Below, piece by piece: positions 55,251 to 64,000 of a stretch of DNA of 64,000 nucleotides (within the stretch, counting starts at the first letter, position 1; every line of letters begins with the position of its first letter). The DNA is taken from contig NZ_JAMSCK010000002.1 in assembly GCF_023805255.1 (NCBI RefSeq), forward strand, positions 496,001 through 560,000, given 5' to 3'. Made by a program: the position numbers and the translations under genes. Source of the stretch: Gramella jeungdoensis (lineage in GTDB: Bacteria > Bacteroidota > Bacteroidia > Flavobacteriales > Flavobacteriaceae). The notes under the pieces were generated by a model that did not search any database, was not told the DNA's origin, and saw only the letters and a list, made by a program, of their open reading frames with translations.

Positions 55251-55979
55251 TTACTTTGAAGCAATATAAATGGTTGAAACGCCAAATGTTTGAGGCAAAT
55301 CTTTTACATCTATAAACCCAATTTTTTCCAAAATATTGTTGAAAGCTATACCATAGGGAAAATTTGCAGCACTTTCGCTCAGGTAAGAATATGCATTCTT
55401 GTCTTTAGAAAATATTTTGCCAATAATGGGTAAAATAAAATTTGAATATAGACGGTAGCCTTGTTTGTAGGGAAATTTTGCGGGTACCGAGGTTTCCAAT
55501 ACTACGAAAATACCTCCAGGTTTCAAAACTCTGAATATTTCTTCAAGTCCTTTTTCCAGGTTTTCAAAGTTTCTAACACCAAAGGCGACCGTAATTGCAT
55601 CGAAAGAGTTTTCTTCAAAGGGTAAATTTTCAGAGTCTCCCTGCATCATTTCAATTCGGGAATCAAGATTCCTTTCAGAAATCTTTTTTCTGCCAACCTT
55701 CAGCATTCCTTCAGAAAGATCCAGGCCTACTATTCTGGTTGCGTTGGTCTGAGCCATTTGTATTGCAAGGTCCCCAGTGCCGGTGGCGATGTCTAAAATA
55801 CTGTCAGGATTCTTTGCAGAAACAGCTTTGACCACCTTTTTCCTCCATTTCACATCGGTTCCAAGCGAAATAACCCTGTTCAGGCCATCATAATTGTCCG
55901 AAATATTATCGAACATCTGCTCAACCTGCTTCTTTTTGGAGAGTTTGGAATCCTTATAAGGCGTAACCTTTTTATCCAT
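55251..55979 (-). CDS. ubiE: Demethylmenaquinone methyltransferase
   Basis: 242 residues from ATG 55979 (M-D-K-K-V-T-P-Y); an in-frame TTG at 55997 is less likely. SAM motif [13 protein letters not shown]; further landmarks: [25 protein letters not shown] and V-V-L-E-T-S-V-P. Final step of menaquinone synthesis, which links to the polyprenyl synthase at 8.6 kb. Also called MenG in organisms without ubiquinone. Confidence 0.93.
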   Translation of the reverse strand: MDKKVTPYKDSKLSKKKQVEQMFDNISDNYDGLNRVISLGTDVKWRKKVVKAVSAKNPDSILDIATGTGDLAIQMAQTNATRIVGLDLSEGMLKVGRKKISERNLDSRIEMMQGDSENLPFEENSFDAITVAFGVRNFENLEKGLEEIFRVLKPGGIFVVLETSVPAKFPYKQGYRLYSNFILPIIGKIFSKDKNAYSYLSESAANFPYGIAFNNILEKIGFIDVKDLPQTFGVSTIYIASK

Positions 55980-56080
55980 AAAAAAACTTTGCGCCAAAGA
56001 TAACCTATATGCTTAAAATACCTTACTGATCATTAAATTTTTATCTCGAAATTGAAATTTTTCGTTTCTTGAAAATACCT

Positions 56081-56088
56081 TAACTTTG
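56081..56088 (+). promoter_or_regulatory. TAnnTTTG box before trkA
   Basis: TAACTTTG, a perfect -7 match, 23 bases before the trkA ATG. A clear -33 partner is not seen at the usual distance. Confidence 0.5.
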
Positions 56089-56111
56089 CCCTTTCAATTT
56101 GAAGCTGTTAT

Positions 56112-57461
56112 ATGAAAATAATTATCGCCGGTGCAGGTGAAGTAGGATTTCATTTAGCTAAATTACTTTCCTTTGAATCTCAGGACATCACGCTAATTGA
56201 TCCAAACAGGGATAATCTGGCTTACGCTGATACTCATTTGGATATAAAAACGGTTAAGGGTGATGCGAGCTCTATAAAAATTCTTAAAGAAGCCCAGGTA
56301 AAGCATACCGATATGGTGATAAGTGTTACTTCTAGCGAGGCGACTAATATTACCGTATGTGTCCTTGCTAAGCAGCTTGGGGCTAAAAGAACTATCGCCA
56401 GAATTTCCAATACGGAATTTCTTGAAAATCAGGGAGAGCTTGGGTTTACACGTTTTGGGATTGATGAACTTATTTCTCCGGAGGCACTGGCCTCCCGTGA
56501 AATTGAACTTCTTTTGAATCAGTCTGCTTTTAATGACAGCTATGAGTTCGAAGATGGTGCTTTGACCATGATAGGAGTTAGTCTTTCCAGGACTGCCACT
56601 TTTGTTGGGAAAACTGTTAAGGAGGCTGCTAAGATATTTCCGGAATTGAATTTTGTTCCTATTGCTATCCAAAGATTTGGAACTCAATATACTTTAATAC
56701 CCAGGGGAGATACTCAGTTTAAGGATGGTGACCAGGTGTATTTTATTACCTTGAAGAATGGGGTAGAGGAGCTCTATAAGCTTACTGGAAAGATAAGACA
56801 AGACATTAAAAATGTCATGGTTCTTGGTGGAAGTAAGATTGGAAGAAAGACGGCTCAGGATCTGTGTAGAAATAATTTTAAAGTTAAGCTGGTAGAGAAA
56901 GATCGTGAAAAAGCCTATGAGCTTGCAGATGAACTTCCAGAGACTTTGATTATAAATGGAGATGGTAGAAACGTAGAATTGCTGGAAGAAGAGAATATCC
57001 ATGATATGGATGCATTTATTGCGGTTACCGGTAATTCTGAAACAAATATCATGTCCTGCCTTGTAGCTAAATCCAAAAGTGTTAAAAAAACGATCTCCCT
57101 GGTAGAGAATATGGATTATTTTCAATTGAGCCATTCTATAGGGATTGATACGCTTATAAATAAAAAACTCCTTGCCGCGAATAATATTTTCAGGTACGTT
57201 AGAAAAGGTGAAGTAGTAGCCATGACGAAACTGAACAATATGAATGCGGAGCTTTTAGAGTTTATTGTGAAACCCGAGTCACAGGTAAGTGATAAAAGAA
57301 TTAAGGATCTCGATTTTCCAAGATCTGCGATAATTGGTGGAATCATTAGAAATGGCAAAGGGATGATTGCTCTGGGAGATTTCCTAATTAAACCCGGTGA
57401 TAGAATAGTAGTATGTTGCCTACCCCGTTCTATCAATAAAGTAGAAAAACTTTTCTTGTAA
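56112..57461 (+). CDS. trkA: Trk potassium uptake system NAD-binding protein TrkA
   Basis: 449 residues, two tandem RCK units. First Rossmann motif I-I-I-A-G-A-G-E-V-G-F-H at the N-terminus and second V-M-V-L-G-G-S-K-I-G-R-K near residue 238; each is followed by a TrkA-C subdomain (I-P-R-G-D-T-Q-F and I-K-P-G-D-R-I-V). It binds NAD(H)/ATP and gates TrkH in the inner membrane. Its stop overlaps the trkH ATG by one base. Confidence 0.94.
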   Translation: MKIIIAGAGEVGFHLAKLLSFESQDITLIDPNRDNLAYADTHLDIKTVKGDASSIKILKEAQVKHTDMVISVTSSEATNITVCVLAKQLGAKRTIARISNTEFLENQGELGFTRFGIDELISPEALASREIELLLNQSAFNDSYEFEDGALTMIGVSLSRTATFVGKTVKEAAKIFPELNFVPIAIQRFGTQYTLIPRGDTQFKDGDQVYFITLKNGVEELYKLTGKIRQDIKNVMVLGGSKIGRKTAQDLCRNNFKVKLVEKDREKAYELADELPETLIINGDGRNVELLEEENIHDMDAFIAVTGNSETNIMSCLVAKSKSVKKTISLVENMDYFQLSHSIGIDTLINKKLLAANNIFRYVRKGEVVAMTKLNNMNAELLEFIVKPESQVSDKRIKDLDFPRSAIIGGIIRNGKGMIALGDFLIKPGDRIVVCCLPRSINKVEKLFL

Positions 57462-58957
57462 TGCCCAGACTGAATTATCAAATAATTCTTCATGTAATGG
57501 GCTTATTGCTGCTGTGTAATGGCGGCTTTATGTTACTTGCCACTTTAGTGAGCTGGTTTTACCAGGATGGAGTTACCCTGGAAATATCTACTGCAGCCCT
57601 AATCACTCTATTTGTAGGGACACTCCTAATGTTCACTACTCGAGGTCACAGTAAGGAAGTGAAGATTAGAGAAGGTTATATCATTGTAACTTTTGGTTGG
57701 ATATTTATGGCGCTTAGTGGAGCTTTGCCATATGTGATAAGTGAATCTATTCCTCGCTTTACAAATGCCTTTTTTGAAACGATGTCTGGTTACACTACCA
57801 CAGGGGCTTCCATATTAAATGACATTGAAACCATTCCAAAAGGGATCCTGTTTTGGAGAAGTCTTACCCACTGGATAGGTGGAATGGGAATCATTGTGCT
57901 TGCGATAGCTATTTTACCACTTTTAGGTATTGGGGGAATGCAGCTTTTTAGTGCTGAATCTCCCGGTCCCAGTGCCGATAAATTAAAACCAAGAATAACA
58001 GATACGGCGAAAAGGTTATGGTTAATCTATGTTTCCTACACACTTGCAGAAACTATTTTATTGTGGGTAGCTGGAATGACATTCTTTGATGCTGTAAATC
58101 ACGCCTTTAGCACGCTTTCTACGGGAGGTTTTTCTACCAAAAATGCAAGTATTGCTTATTGGAATGATAATCCCGCAATTCAATACATAATAATCGTTTT
58201 CATGCTACTTGCAGGTAGTAACTTTGTTTTGAGTTACTTTGCATTTAAAGGAAAGATTAGCAAAGTTCTACATGATGATGAATTCAAATGGTACTTCCTC
58301 TTTATTGCAGGATTTACCGTAATATCGGCTCTGGTTGTTTATTTTCAGGCAGATGTTAGTATTTCCTCAATAGATCATCCAATGGTTTTTGGTAAATGGG
58401 AAAGCGCTTTCAGACATTCTTTGTTTCAGGTGCTGGCGGTGATTACTACGACAGGATTTGTGACTGCCGATTATACGATGTGGACTCCATTTCTTACTAT
58501 ACTATTTTTCGGCTTGTTCTTTCTGGGCGGCTCTGCTGGCTCTACTGCAGGTGGAGTAAAAGTGATGCGTCATCTTATCATGATCAAAAATGGTTTGATC
58601 GAATTTAAACGTACTCTTCATCCAAATGCCATTCTACCTGTTCGTTTCAATGGAAAATCGATCAGTAAGGAAATAGTCTTCAATATCCTGGGATTTTTTA
58701 TCCTATACATGTTAGCTTTTATCATAGGTGCGGTAGTTCTTGCTGCTTTAGGATTGGATTTTGAAACAGCTATAGGGGGAGCAGCTTCTTCATTAGGGAA
58801 TATAGGTCCTGCTTTCGGAGGTCTGAGTCCTGTTAATAACTTTGACATGTTGCCCGACTTCGGAAAATGGTGGTGTTGTTTTCTAATGCTAATAGGAAGG
58901 CTTGAGCTATTTACGGTGTTAATTATACTTACTCCGTTTTTCTGGAGAAACAGATAA
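57461..58957 (+). CDS. trkH: Trk potassium channel subunit TrkH
   Basis: 498 residues, polytopic. The four pore-loop filter sequences can be seen: S-G-Y-T-T-T-G-A-S, T-L-S-T-G-G-F-S, T-T-T-G-F-V-T-A-D and S-S-L-G-N-I-G-P-A. G-G-S-A-G-S-T-A-G-G-V-K is the characteristic intramembrane loop region before the fourth repeat. Takes up K+ with TrkA, the preceding gene. Confidence 0.94.
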   Translation: MPRLNYQIILHVMGLLLLCNGGFMLLATLVSWFYQDGVTLEISTAALITLFVGTLLMFTTRGHSKEVKIREGYIIVTFGWIFMALSGALPYVISESIPRFTNAFFETMSGYTTTGASILNDIETIPKGILFWRSLTHWIGGMGIIVLAIAILPLLGIGGMQLFSAESPGPSADKLKPRITDTAKRLWLIYVSYTLAETILLWVAGMTFFDAVNHAFSTLSTGGFSTKNASIAYWNDNPAIQYIIIVFMLLAGSNFVLSYFAFKGKISKVLHDDEFKWYFLFIAGFTVISALVVYFQADVSISSIDHPMVFGKWESAFRHSLFQVLAVITTTGFVTADYTMWTPFLTILFFGLFFLGGSAGSTAGGVKVMRHLIMIKNGLIEFKRTLHPNAILPVRFNGKSISKEIVFNILGFFILYMLAFIIGAVVLAALGLDFETAIGGAASSLGNIGPAFGGLSPVNNFDMLPDFGKWWCCFLMLIGRLELFTVLIILTPFFWRNR

Positions 58958-58958
58958 T

Positions 58959-58992
58959 AAAAAAACCGGCATTGAAGCCGGTTTTTTATTTT
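58959..58992. terminator. Bidirectional terminator between trkH and the aminotransferase
   Basis: AAAAACCGGC (58961-58970) / GCCGGTTTTT (58977-58986), A-run left and T-run right, between convergent genes. Confidence 0.9.
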
Positions 58993-59012
58993 TTCAGTTT
59001 ATCTGAATAATT

Positions 59013-60203
59013 CTATTCAGTCACTGCTTCTTTAATTCTTTTTAATGCTTCTTCTATCTGGGATTCACTTGCAGCGTAAGAAATCCTGATACATTCCGGA
59101 TTACCAAAGGCATCACCCGTTACTGTCGCTACATTTGCCTCCTCGAGAAGGAACATACTAAAGTCGGTTGCATTAAGTATTTCATGGCCTTTTATCGTTT
59201 TGCCAAAAAATGAAGATATATTAGGAAAAACGTAGAACGCACCTTCAGGTTCAGGTGTTACGAAGCCCTCTATTCCGTTTAGAAGGTCGATAATAAGTTT
59301 CCTTCGGCTTTTAAAAGTATCGATCATATGGCTGATCTTACTTACCGGTGCTTCCAGTGCTGTGATCACTGCACGTTGAGCGATACAGTTAGCGCCACTT
59401 GTTATCTGGCCCTGCATCTTATTACAAGCCCTGGCGATATATGTAGGAGCGCCAATATATCCTATTCTCCAGCCAGTCATAGCAAATGCTTTTGAAACCC
59501 CATTTACAGTAACCGTACGGTCATACATATCTTCAAATTCAGCCATTGATGCATGTCCGCCAACAAAATTTATATGCTCATATATTTCATCGCTTACTAC
59601 AATGATATCCGGGTATTTTTTCAGAACATCAGCAAGAGCTCTTAATTCCTCCCTGCTGTATACCATACCACTGGGATTACATGGAGAGCTGTACCATATC
59701 ATTCTGGTTTTTGGAGTGATGGAAGCTTCTAATTGTTCAGGGGTTATCTTGAAATTGGTCTCTACAGTTGTAGGTATCTCAACAGGAACTCCTTCAGCGA
59801 GCTTAACAATTTCAGCGTAACTTACCCAATAAGGACAGGGGAGCAGTACTTCGTCACCCGGATTAAGGATCACCATAGCCACATTGGCAAGTGATTGTTT
59901 AGCTCCGGTAGAAACGACAACCTGAGACCTGTCATAAGTGAGGTTGTTGTCTCTTTTAAACTTATTGATGATCGCATCCTTTAATTCTACATACCCGTCA
60001 ACCGGGGTATAGGAATTATAATTGTCATTAATCGCCTGTATCGCGGCTTCTTTTATAAAATCTGGGGTATTGAAATCTGGCTCTCCCAGACTAAGCCCAA
60101 TAATATCTTTTCCTTCTTCTTTAAGTTCGCGCGCTTTCGCTGCCATAGCCAGCGTTTGCGAGGTTGCCATTGATTTGATGCGATTAGATAATTGTTCCTG
60201 CAT
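59013..60203 (-). CDS. Class I PLP-dependent aminotransferase (aspartate aminotransferase-like)
   Basis: 396 residues, fold-type I subgroup I-beta/gamma. PLP Lys is in V-N-G-V-S-K-A-F-A-M-T-G-W-R; other landmarks are G-A-K-Q-S-L, S-S-P-C-N-P-S-G and V-S-D-E-I-Y. A C-terminal R-I-S-Y-A-A holds the substrate carboxylate Arg. Aspartate/2-oxoglutarate transamination is the usual activity; a prephenate or kynurenine-like specificity cannot be excluded. Confidence 0.9.
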   Translation of the reverse strand: MQEQLSNRIKSMATSQTLAMAAKARELKEEGKDIIGLSLGEPDFNTPDFIKEAAIQAINDNYNSYTPVDGYVELKDAIINKFKRDNNLTYDRSQVVVSTGAKQSLANVAMVILNPGDEVLLPCPYWVSYAEIVKLAEGVPVEIPTTVETNFKITPEQLEASITPKTRMIWYSSPCNPSGMVYSREELRALADVLKKYPDIIVVSDEIYEHINFVGGHASMAEFEDMYDRTVTVNGVSKAFAMTGWRIGYIGAPTYIARACNKMQGQITSGANCIAQRAVITALEAPVSKISHMIDTFKSRRKLIIDLLNGIEGFVTPEPEGAFYVFPNISSFFGKTIKGHEILNATDFSMFLLEEANVATVTGDAFGNPECIRISYAASESQIEEALKRIKEAVTE

Positions 60204-60310
60204 GATTCTAAATTATTTAAATATTGCTAATGCAACTGTTTTTTTGCGCGTGCTTTACTATACTGAAAAGCAGCCTCAAAGTTAAAATATTATAAATTTC
60301 CATAGACTTT

Positions 60311-60347
60311 TTTGAAAAAAAATAACCATAAAAAATACCTACTTTTG
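60311..60347 (+). promoter_or_regulatory. Promoter for rsmG, very close to the start codon
   Basis: TACTTTTG (60340-60347) is a perfect TAnnTTTG box; TTTG at 60311-60314 is a possible -33 element but 25 bases away, slightly long. The -7 box is only 10 bases before the TTG start, implying a leaderless or nearly leaderless mRNA. Confidence 0.5.
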
Positions 60348-60357
60348 AACCAAAAAT

Positions 60358-60996
60358 TTGAGCAATTTGGAATTAATCAAGAAATATTTTCCGGAATTAA
60401 CAGAAGAGCAACTTTTCAAATTTGAAAAGCTGGAAGAATTATACAAGGACTGGAATCTCAAGATCAATGTAGTATCTAGAAAAGATATTGATGAGTTATA
60501 CCTGCGACATGTACTCCATTCTCTTGGAATCGCTAAAGTGCAGCAATTTAAACCAGGGTCTAAAATACTTGATGTAGGAACAGGGGGAGGGTTCCCTGGA
60601 ATTCCTCTTGCTATAATGTTTCCAGAGTGTGAGTTTCACCTTGTAGATTCCATAGGAAAGAAAATAAAAGTGGTAAATGAGGTTTCTGAAGGACTTGGTC
60701 TTGAAAATGTCAAGTCGTTTAATGAAAGAGTAGAAGATCTGGATGGACAATATGATTTTATCGTTAGCAGGGCTGTGGCAGTAATGCCCACTTTTGTGAG
60801 ATGGATAAAAGGGAAAATCAAAAAGACCAGTAAACATGACCGAAGGAACGGGATTCTTTATTTAAAGGGAGGAGATCTAACCGAAGAGCTCAAAGATTAC
60901 CGCACTGCGGAGATCTTTGAGCTTTCCGATTATTTTGAGGAGGATTTTTTTGATACCAAAAAGGTGGTATACCTTCCATTAAAATACAAGCCTTAA
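60358..60996 (+). CDS. rsmG: 16S rRNA (guanine-527-N7) methyltransferase RsmG
   Basis: 212 residues. SAM motif: K-I-L-D-V-G-T-G-G-G-F-P-G-I-P-L; other landmarks: L-K-I-N-V-V-S-R-K-D, L-Y-L-R-H-V-L-H-S and F-I-V-S-R-A-V-A. Start is TTG at 60358 (M-S-N-L-E-L-I-K-K-Y-F); there is no ATG until well inside the conserved core. Its stop is 3 bases before the end of the convergent gene. Confidence 0.94.
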   Translation: MSNLELIKKYFPELTEEQLFKFEKLEELYKDWNLKINVVSRKDIDELYLRHVLHSLGIAKVQQFKPGSKILDVGTGGGFPGIPLAIMFPECEFHLVDSIGKKIKVVNEVSEGLGLENVKSFNERVEDLDGQYDFIVSRAVAVMPTFVRWIKGKIKKTSKHDRRNGILYLKGGDLTEELKDYRTAEIFELSDYFEEDFFDTKKVVYLPLKYKP

Positions 60997-60998
60997 TT

Positions 60999-63900
60999 TT
61001 ATTCTTTGATAATAACCTTTCTGGAGTACTGGTTTTCTCTTGTAAACACTTTTACGATATAAATTGCTGAGCTAAGTGGTCTTTCCACTTTTAAGCGAAT
61101 GCTTTTTTCAGCTGGAACATCCTCAAAACTTTTAATAACCTGTCCACTCATACTGAAAAGCTGGATCTGTTCAATTTGAAGGAGATCGGGATTTGAAATG
61201 GCGATCTCTTTGGTGTCTCTTAAGTAATCTACCATTATCCGCGGATTTTCCGTCAATAAAGGTTTGTCTTTTCCAGTTTCGTCTTCAGTTCCTGGTTGGG
61301 TGAAGACGATCTCGTATTTATCATTATAAGAACCTGGAGCTTCTGTAGCCTTGAACTTTTTATCACTGAGATTATGATAAGTATCGTCCTCCTTATTATG
61401 CAGATAGATATTCACATCTTTTGTGAAATTCTCTAATTTTTCTATTTCGATGGTAAATTCATCTTCCTGTGCAATTTTGATTCCTAAAGGTAAAACCTGA
61501 TTAAAATTAAAATTTGGAACTGCTTGGATTACAAATTCTGATTCTCCAATCATCCAGTACATATCTTCAGGGATATTATCTATTAGAGGAGCGTCATAAC
61601 CAAGGTCAAATTCATTTGTTGTCTTGGCGTCTGCCGTTACAAGAATATGACGATTATATCCTTTTGGGGAGCTGAATTTTAAACGAATCTTATATCGGCT
61701 ATCCTTGGAAAAAATTGCCTGCTTTTCCTTGGTAGGGTATTCCTGAGCTAAAAATTGTGAATTTCCAACAGATTCTTTTACGAATGCTCTTTGCTCATTT
61801 TTAAAAGTAATTGTACTCGGATTGCTGACTCCCAAAGAATTTACGAAGAAGGCCTGTGCTACCGGAATATAATTTCCTGGAATTTTGTCTCCTGTAGCTC
61901 CGTTATTATTTATTCTGGCATCACTTGAAGTAGCTGCCTGGATACCTCCAGATAAGTTATAGACGGCATAACCTCCAACATATTCCACTAAATAATGCGA
62001 GTTTTCCGGGCCAAAATGATCCCAATAATAGATGCTTCCATTGAAACTATCCAGATTTTCCTGAATGAACATGGTTGCATCTATGGCTGAGGGATATGGG
62101 TTTCCTAAAAGAAGATTCTGGCCCGAAGAAATATTTAGCGAAATATCCGCATTATTGGGTTTTCCTCTGAATGTATAATTCTGTCTGTTTGAAACAGGAA
62201 CCCATCCATGGGTGCCTTTCATGGTATAACCAACTCCCGGAGGCAGAAGGTCATTTTCACTAAACCGGTGCCATTCACTATAATCATCGGCCACTCCCTG
62301 AAAAGTATAAAGCCAGTAAGTACTGATCCGGGTGTTTCCGGAGTAATTACCATCTGCCCAGTGATATTGTCCGTTAAAGGATATGGCTGCAGGAGTTTGG
62401 CCGCTACCATCCCACAAAACCTCCTTAAGCTTATAGCCTGTATTATTTGCAGTGCTGTTCCGAAGACTAACGGGCGAGCTCCAGTAGTTATAATTGAAAC
62501 TGTTTTCTGTTCCCTGCTGATCTATATCAATATAACCTGTACTTGCTTCTTCCAGAATACTGCCTTCGGTTTGAACTAACTGGGACTGACCTTCCAGGTT
62601 GATATAACCGTTCAGCTTCAGGTAAGTAGTTACAGTAAGGCCCTGACCGGTACCGGAGGAAACGTTTCCATCTACTTTTAACTCTCCAGAATCAGAAAGT
62701 AATCCGAGCAGATAAATGTCTTCTGAACCAGAGTTAATGTTATGGGAGATTCTGGCGATATTCCAGTTAATATATTCACCATTAATACCCTTACCATTTG
62801 GAACATCCCACCAGTTCTCATTTTCATTGCCAATATTGGTGTCCCATGTAGATCTGCTGCGCCAACTTCCTGTCGTTTCCGAAATATAGGGAAGGGGTGC
62901 TGTATTTTTTTGGTTTGTTTCAATATTCTTTAAAATTCCATTCACAGGGGTATTTGAAATATCCGGGGTTTCACCGTTAATTATTTCGCTTGGGAATAGG
63001 CGATAGTAGCCTTTTAGGTTTGACCATGATAGGGAGTTTGGAACGTCCATAGGCAAAACTTCTCCTTTTGTATTTCCTCCATTGTTTTCAACCCTTTGGT
63101 TCATCATGAATCTTAGCTGCTCAACAGTTAGAGCAGTATTCCAAATTCTTAATTCTTCCATCCAGCCATGGAAGTAGTTTTTAGGCACATCGGGAGTTGC
63201 AGAATCGTAAATCGCTCCAAGTATAAAGGATGCTGAAGTTGATGCTGGATTGGAAGCTGAACTGTTGCCAACCCTGATTCCATCCACATAAAGTTCTAAA
63301 CTGGAATTTTTGTAAATCACCGCTAAATGATACCACCTGTCAGTTCCAACCTTGCTGGAGGTAGAAACCGAACTACTTCCCCATCTAAAGGTTGGGGCAC
63401 CGTTGTTAATAATGAGATCAAAACCACCATTATTCATATTTGAATAGTCCCTTTTGGAAAGGACGGTTCTAACTCCATTTACAGATTTTGGTTTTACCCA
63501 AACTTCAATGGAAAATGAGCCTGAAGATAGAGGGTAATTATCTCCCATGATAACATGATCGTCTACTCCATCAAAATCAAGGGTGCTACAGTCAGCGGCA
63601 AAAGTAACCGTCATATCACTTGTGGTGGCACAGGTTCCATCTGGATGAGAAATCGTCCACCTTAGGTTATAAGTGCCATTAGTTCCGGTAAATTCAGAAT
63701 TAGGATTGGTGGGTTCTGCTATGGTACCTCCTGTTCCGGAAACAATTGTCCACTCACCGGTTCCTGTCACAGGAGTGTTTGCTTCAAGGGTGGTTGTATT
63801 GAATCCACAACCATGTGTTTGATTTTCTCCTGTCTCGGCTACCGTTAGTTCTTCGGGTTGAGTGATAGTCACAGTTTTAATAGCCTGGCATCCATTGGCG

Positions 63901-64000
63901 TCAATTACTGTAATAGTATAATCACCAGCAACCAGACCGGTAGCTGTAGAGGTAGTTTGTTCAGAAGCATCATTCCATAAATACTGGTAAGGTTCACCAG
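60999..64000 (-). CDS. Large secreted SprB-repeat/LamG protein with type IX sorting domain, 5'-truncated by window edge
   Basis: The frame stays open through the window end, so a GTG at 63872 is not the true start. Visible part about 1000 residues. At the edge lies a SprB-type repeat (Y-L-W-N-D-A-S ... A-T-G-L-V-A-G-D-Y-T-I-T-V-I-D-A-N-G-C), then an Ig/PKD-like segment with two Cys, a LamG/ConA-like domain (about 90-270 from GTG; L-D-F-D-G-V-D-D-H-V), a long beta-rich region, and a C-terminal type A sorting domain ending S-A-I-Y-I-V-K-V-F-T-R-E-N-Q-Y-S-R-K-V-I. It should be exported by the PorT-containing machinery and attached to the surface, perhaps an adhesin. Function is not known. Confidence 0.85.
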   Translation of the reverse strand, partial: GEPYQYLWNDASEQTTSTATGLVAGDYTITVIDANGCQAIKTVTITQPEELTVAETGENQTHGCGFNTTTLEANTPVTGTGEWTIVSGTGGTIAEPTNPNSEFTGTNGTYNLRWTISHPDGTCATTSDMTVTFAADCSTLDFDGVDDHVIMGDNYPLSSGSFSIEVWVKPKSVNGVRTVLSKRDYSNMNNGGFDLIINNGAPTFRWGSSSVSTSSKVGTDRWYHLAVIYKNSSLELYVDGIRVGNSSASNPASTSASFILGAIYDSATPDVPKNYFHGWMEELRIWNTALTVEQLRFMMNQRVENNGGNTKGEVLPMDVPNSLSWSNLKGYYRLFPSEIINGETPDISNTPVNGILKNIETNQKNTAPLPYISETTGSWRSRSTWDTNIGNENENWWDVPNGKGINGEYINWNIARISHNINSGSEDIYLLGLLSDSGELKVDGNVSSGTGQGLTVTTYLKLNGYINLEGQSQLVQTEGSILEEASTGYIDIDQQGTENSFNYNYWSSPVSLRNSTANNTGYKLKEVLWDGSGQTPAAISFNGQYHWADGNYSGNTRISTYWLYTFQGVADDYSEWHRFSENDLLPPGVGYTMKGTHGWVPVSNRQNYTFRGKPNNADISLNISSGQNLLLGNPYPSAIDATMFIQENLDSFNGSIYYWDHFGPENSHYLVEYVGGYAVYNLSGGIQAATSSDARINNNGATGDKIPGNYIPVAQAFFVNSLGVSNPSTITFKNEQRAFVKESVGNSQFLAQEYPTKEKQAIFSKDSRYKIRLKFSSPKGYNRHILVTADAKTTNEFDLGYDAPLIDNIPEDMYWMIGESEFVIQAVPNFNFNQVLPLGIKIAQEDEFTIEIEKLENFTKDVNIYLHNKEDDTYHNLSDKKFKATEAPGSYNDKYEIVFTQPGTEDETGKDKPLLTENPRIMVDYLRDTKEIAISNPDLLQIEQIQLFSMSGQVIKSFEDVPAEKSIRLKVERPLSSAIYIVKVFTRENQYSRKVIIKE

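Noticed and set aside
63872-64000. Start of the SprB/LamG protein at GTG 63872
   Set aside because: The same frame is open to the window edge and encodes a complete SprB-type repeat upstream of that codon.

Overview
The window looks like chromosomal DNA of a marine Flavobacteriaceae bacterium (Bacteroidota), probably close to Gramella/Christiangramia; that genus guess is from memory of gene content and is tentative. Signs of the phylum are SusC/SusD pairs, PorT next to UbiE, TamL, a short primary sigma factor without region 1.1, SprB-type repeats with a C-terminal type IX sorting domain, several TAnnTTTG promoter boxes, and few Shine-Dalgarno sequences. No insertion sequence, integrase, CRISPR array or rRNA gene is visible.

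Layout. 1-10.6 kb is housekeeping: dtd (cut by the window edge), two DUF3857/transglutaminase-fold exported proteins, a MazG-like pyrophosphohydrolase, a small membrane protein, aroA, queA, rlmN, a polyprenyl diphosphate synthase, and two tandem acidic mini-lipoproteins. 10.7-38.4 kb is a large polysaccharide utilisation locus (PUL). In order it holds a sulfatase (minus strand), a membrane-spanning propeller/Y_Y_Y/LuxR regulator, SusC, SusD, a tandem-LamG glycan-binding lipoprotein, two GH144-type enzymes, an alpha/beta hydrolase, GH3, GH43-like, a second GH3 and a second sulfatase. A convergent minus-strand operon follows with an esterase, a secreted PHP-domain phosphoesterase and a GH2-malectin enzyme. 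38.5-42.8 kb has a GatB/YqeY protein, tRNA-Arg(TCG) followed by a decayed partial copy of the tRNA end and its terminator, and a small GH32-sugar transporter operon. 42.9-64 kb is again mostly housekeeping: ypdA-like, rpe, a BLUF photoreceptor, rpoD, pnp, rpsO, accD, fbaA, tamL, an SpoU methyltransferase, porT, ubiE, trkA-trkH, an aminotransferase, rsmG, and the 3' part of a large SprB-repeat/LamG type IX-secreted protein.

How the genes fit together. The regulator at 12.4 kb probably senses a periplasmic oligosaccharide and controls the PUL. SusC/D and the LamG lipoprotein bind and import the glycan. The GH144 enzymes (known members are endo-beta-1,2-glucanases) would cut the backbone and the GH3 enzymes would release glucose. 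The sulfatases, esterases and PHP phosphoesterase suggest that the substrate carries acidic or ester substituents. A reading worth testing is that this is a system for substituted beta-1,2-glucans, such as osmoregulated periplasmic glucans of other bacteria. This is inference from family membership.
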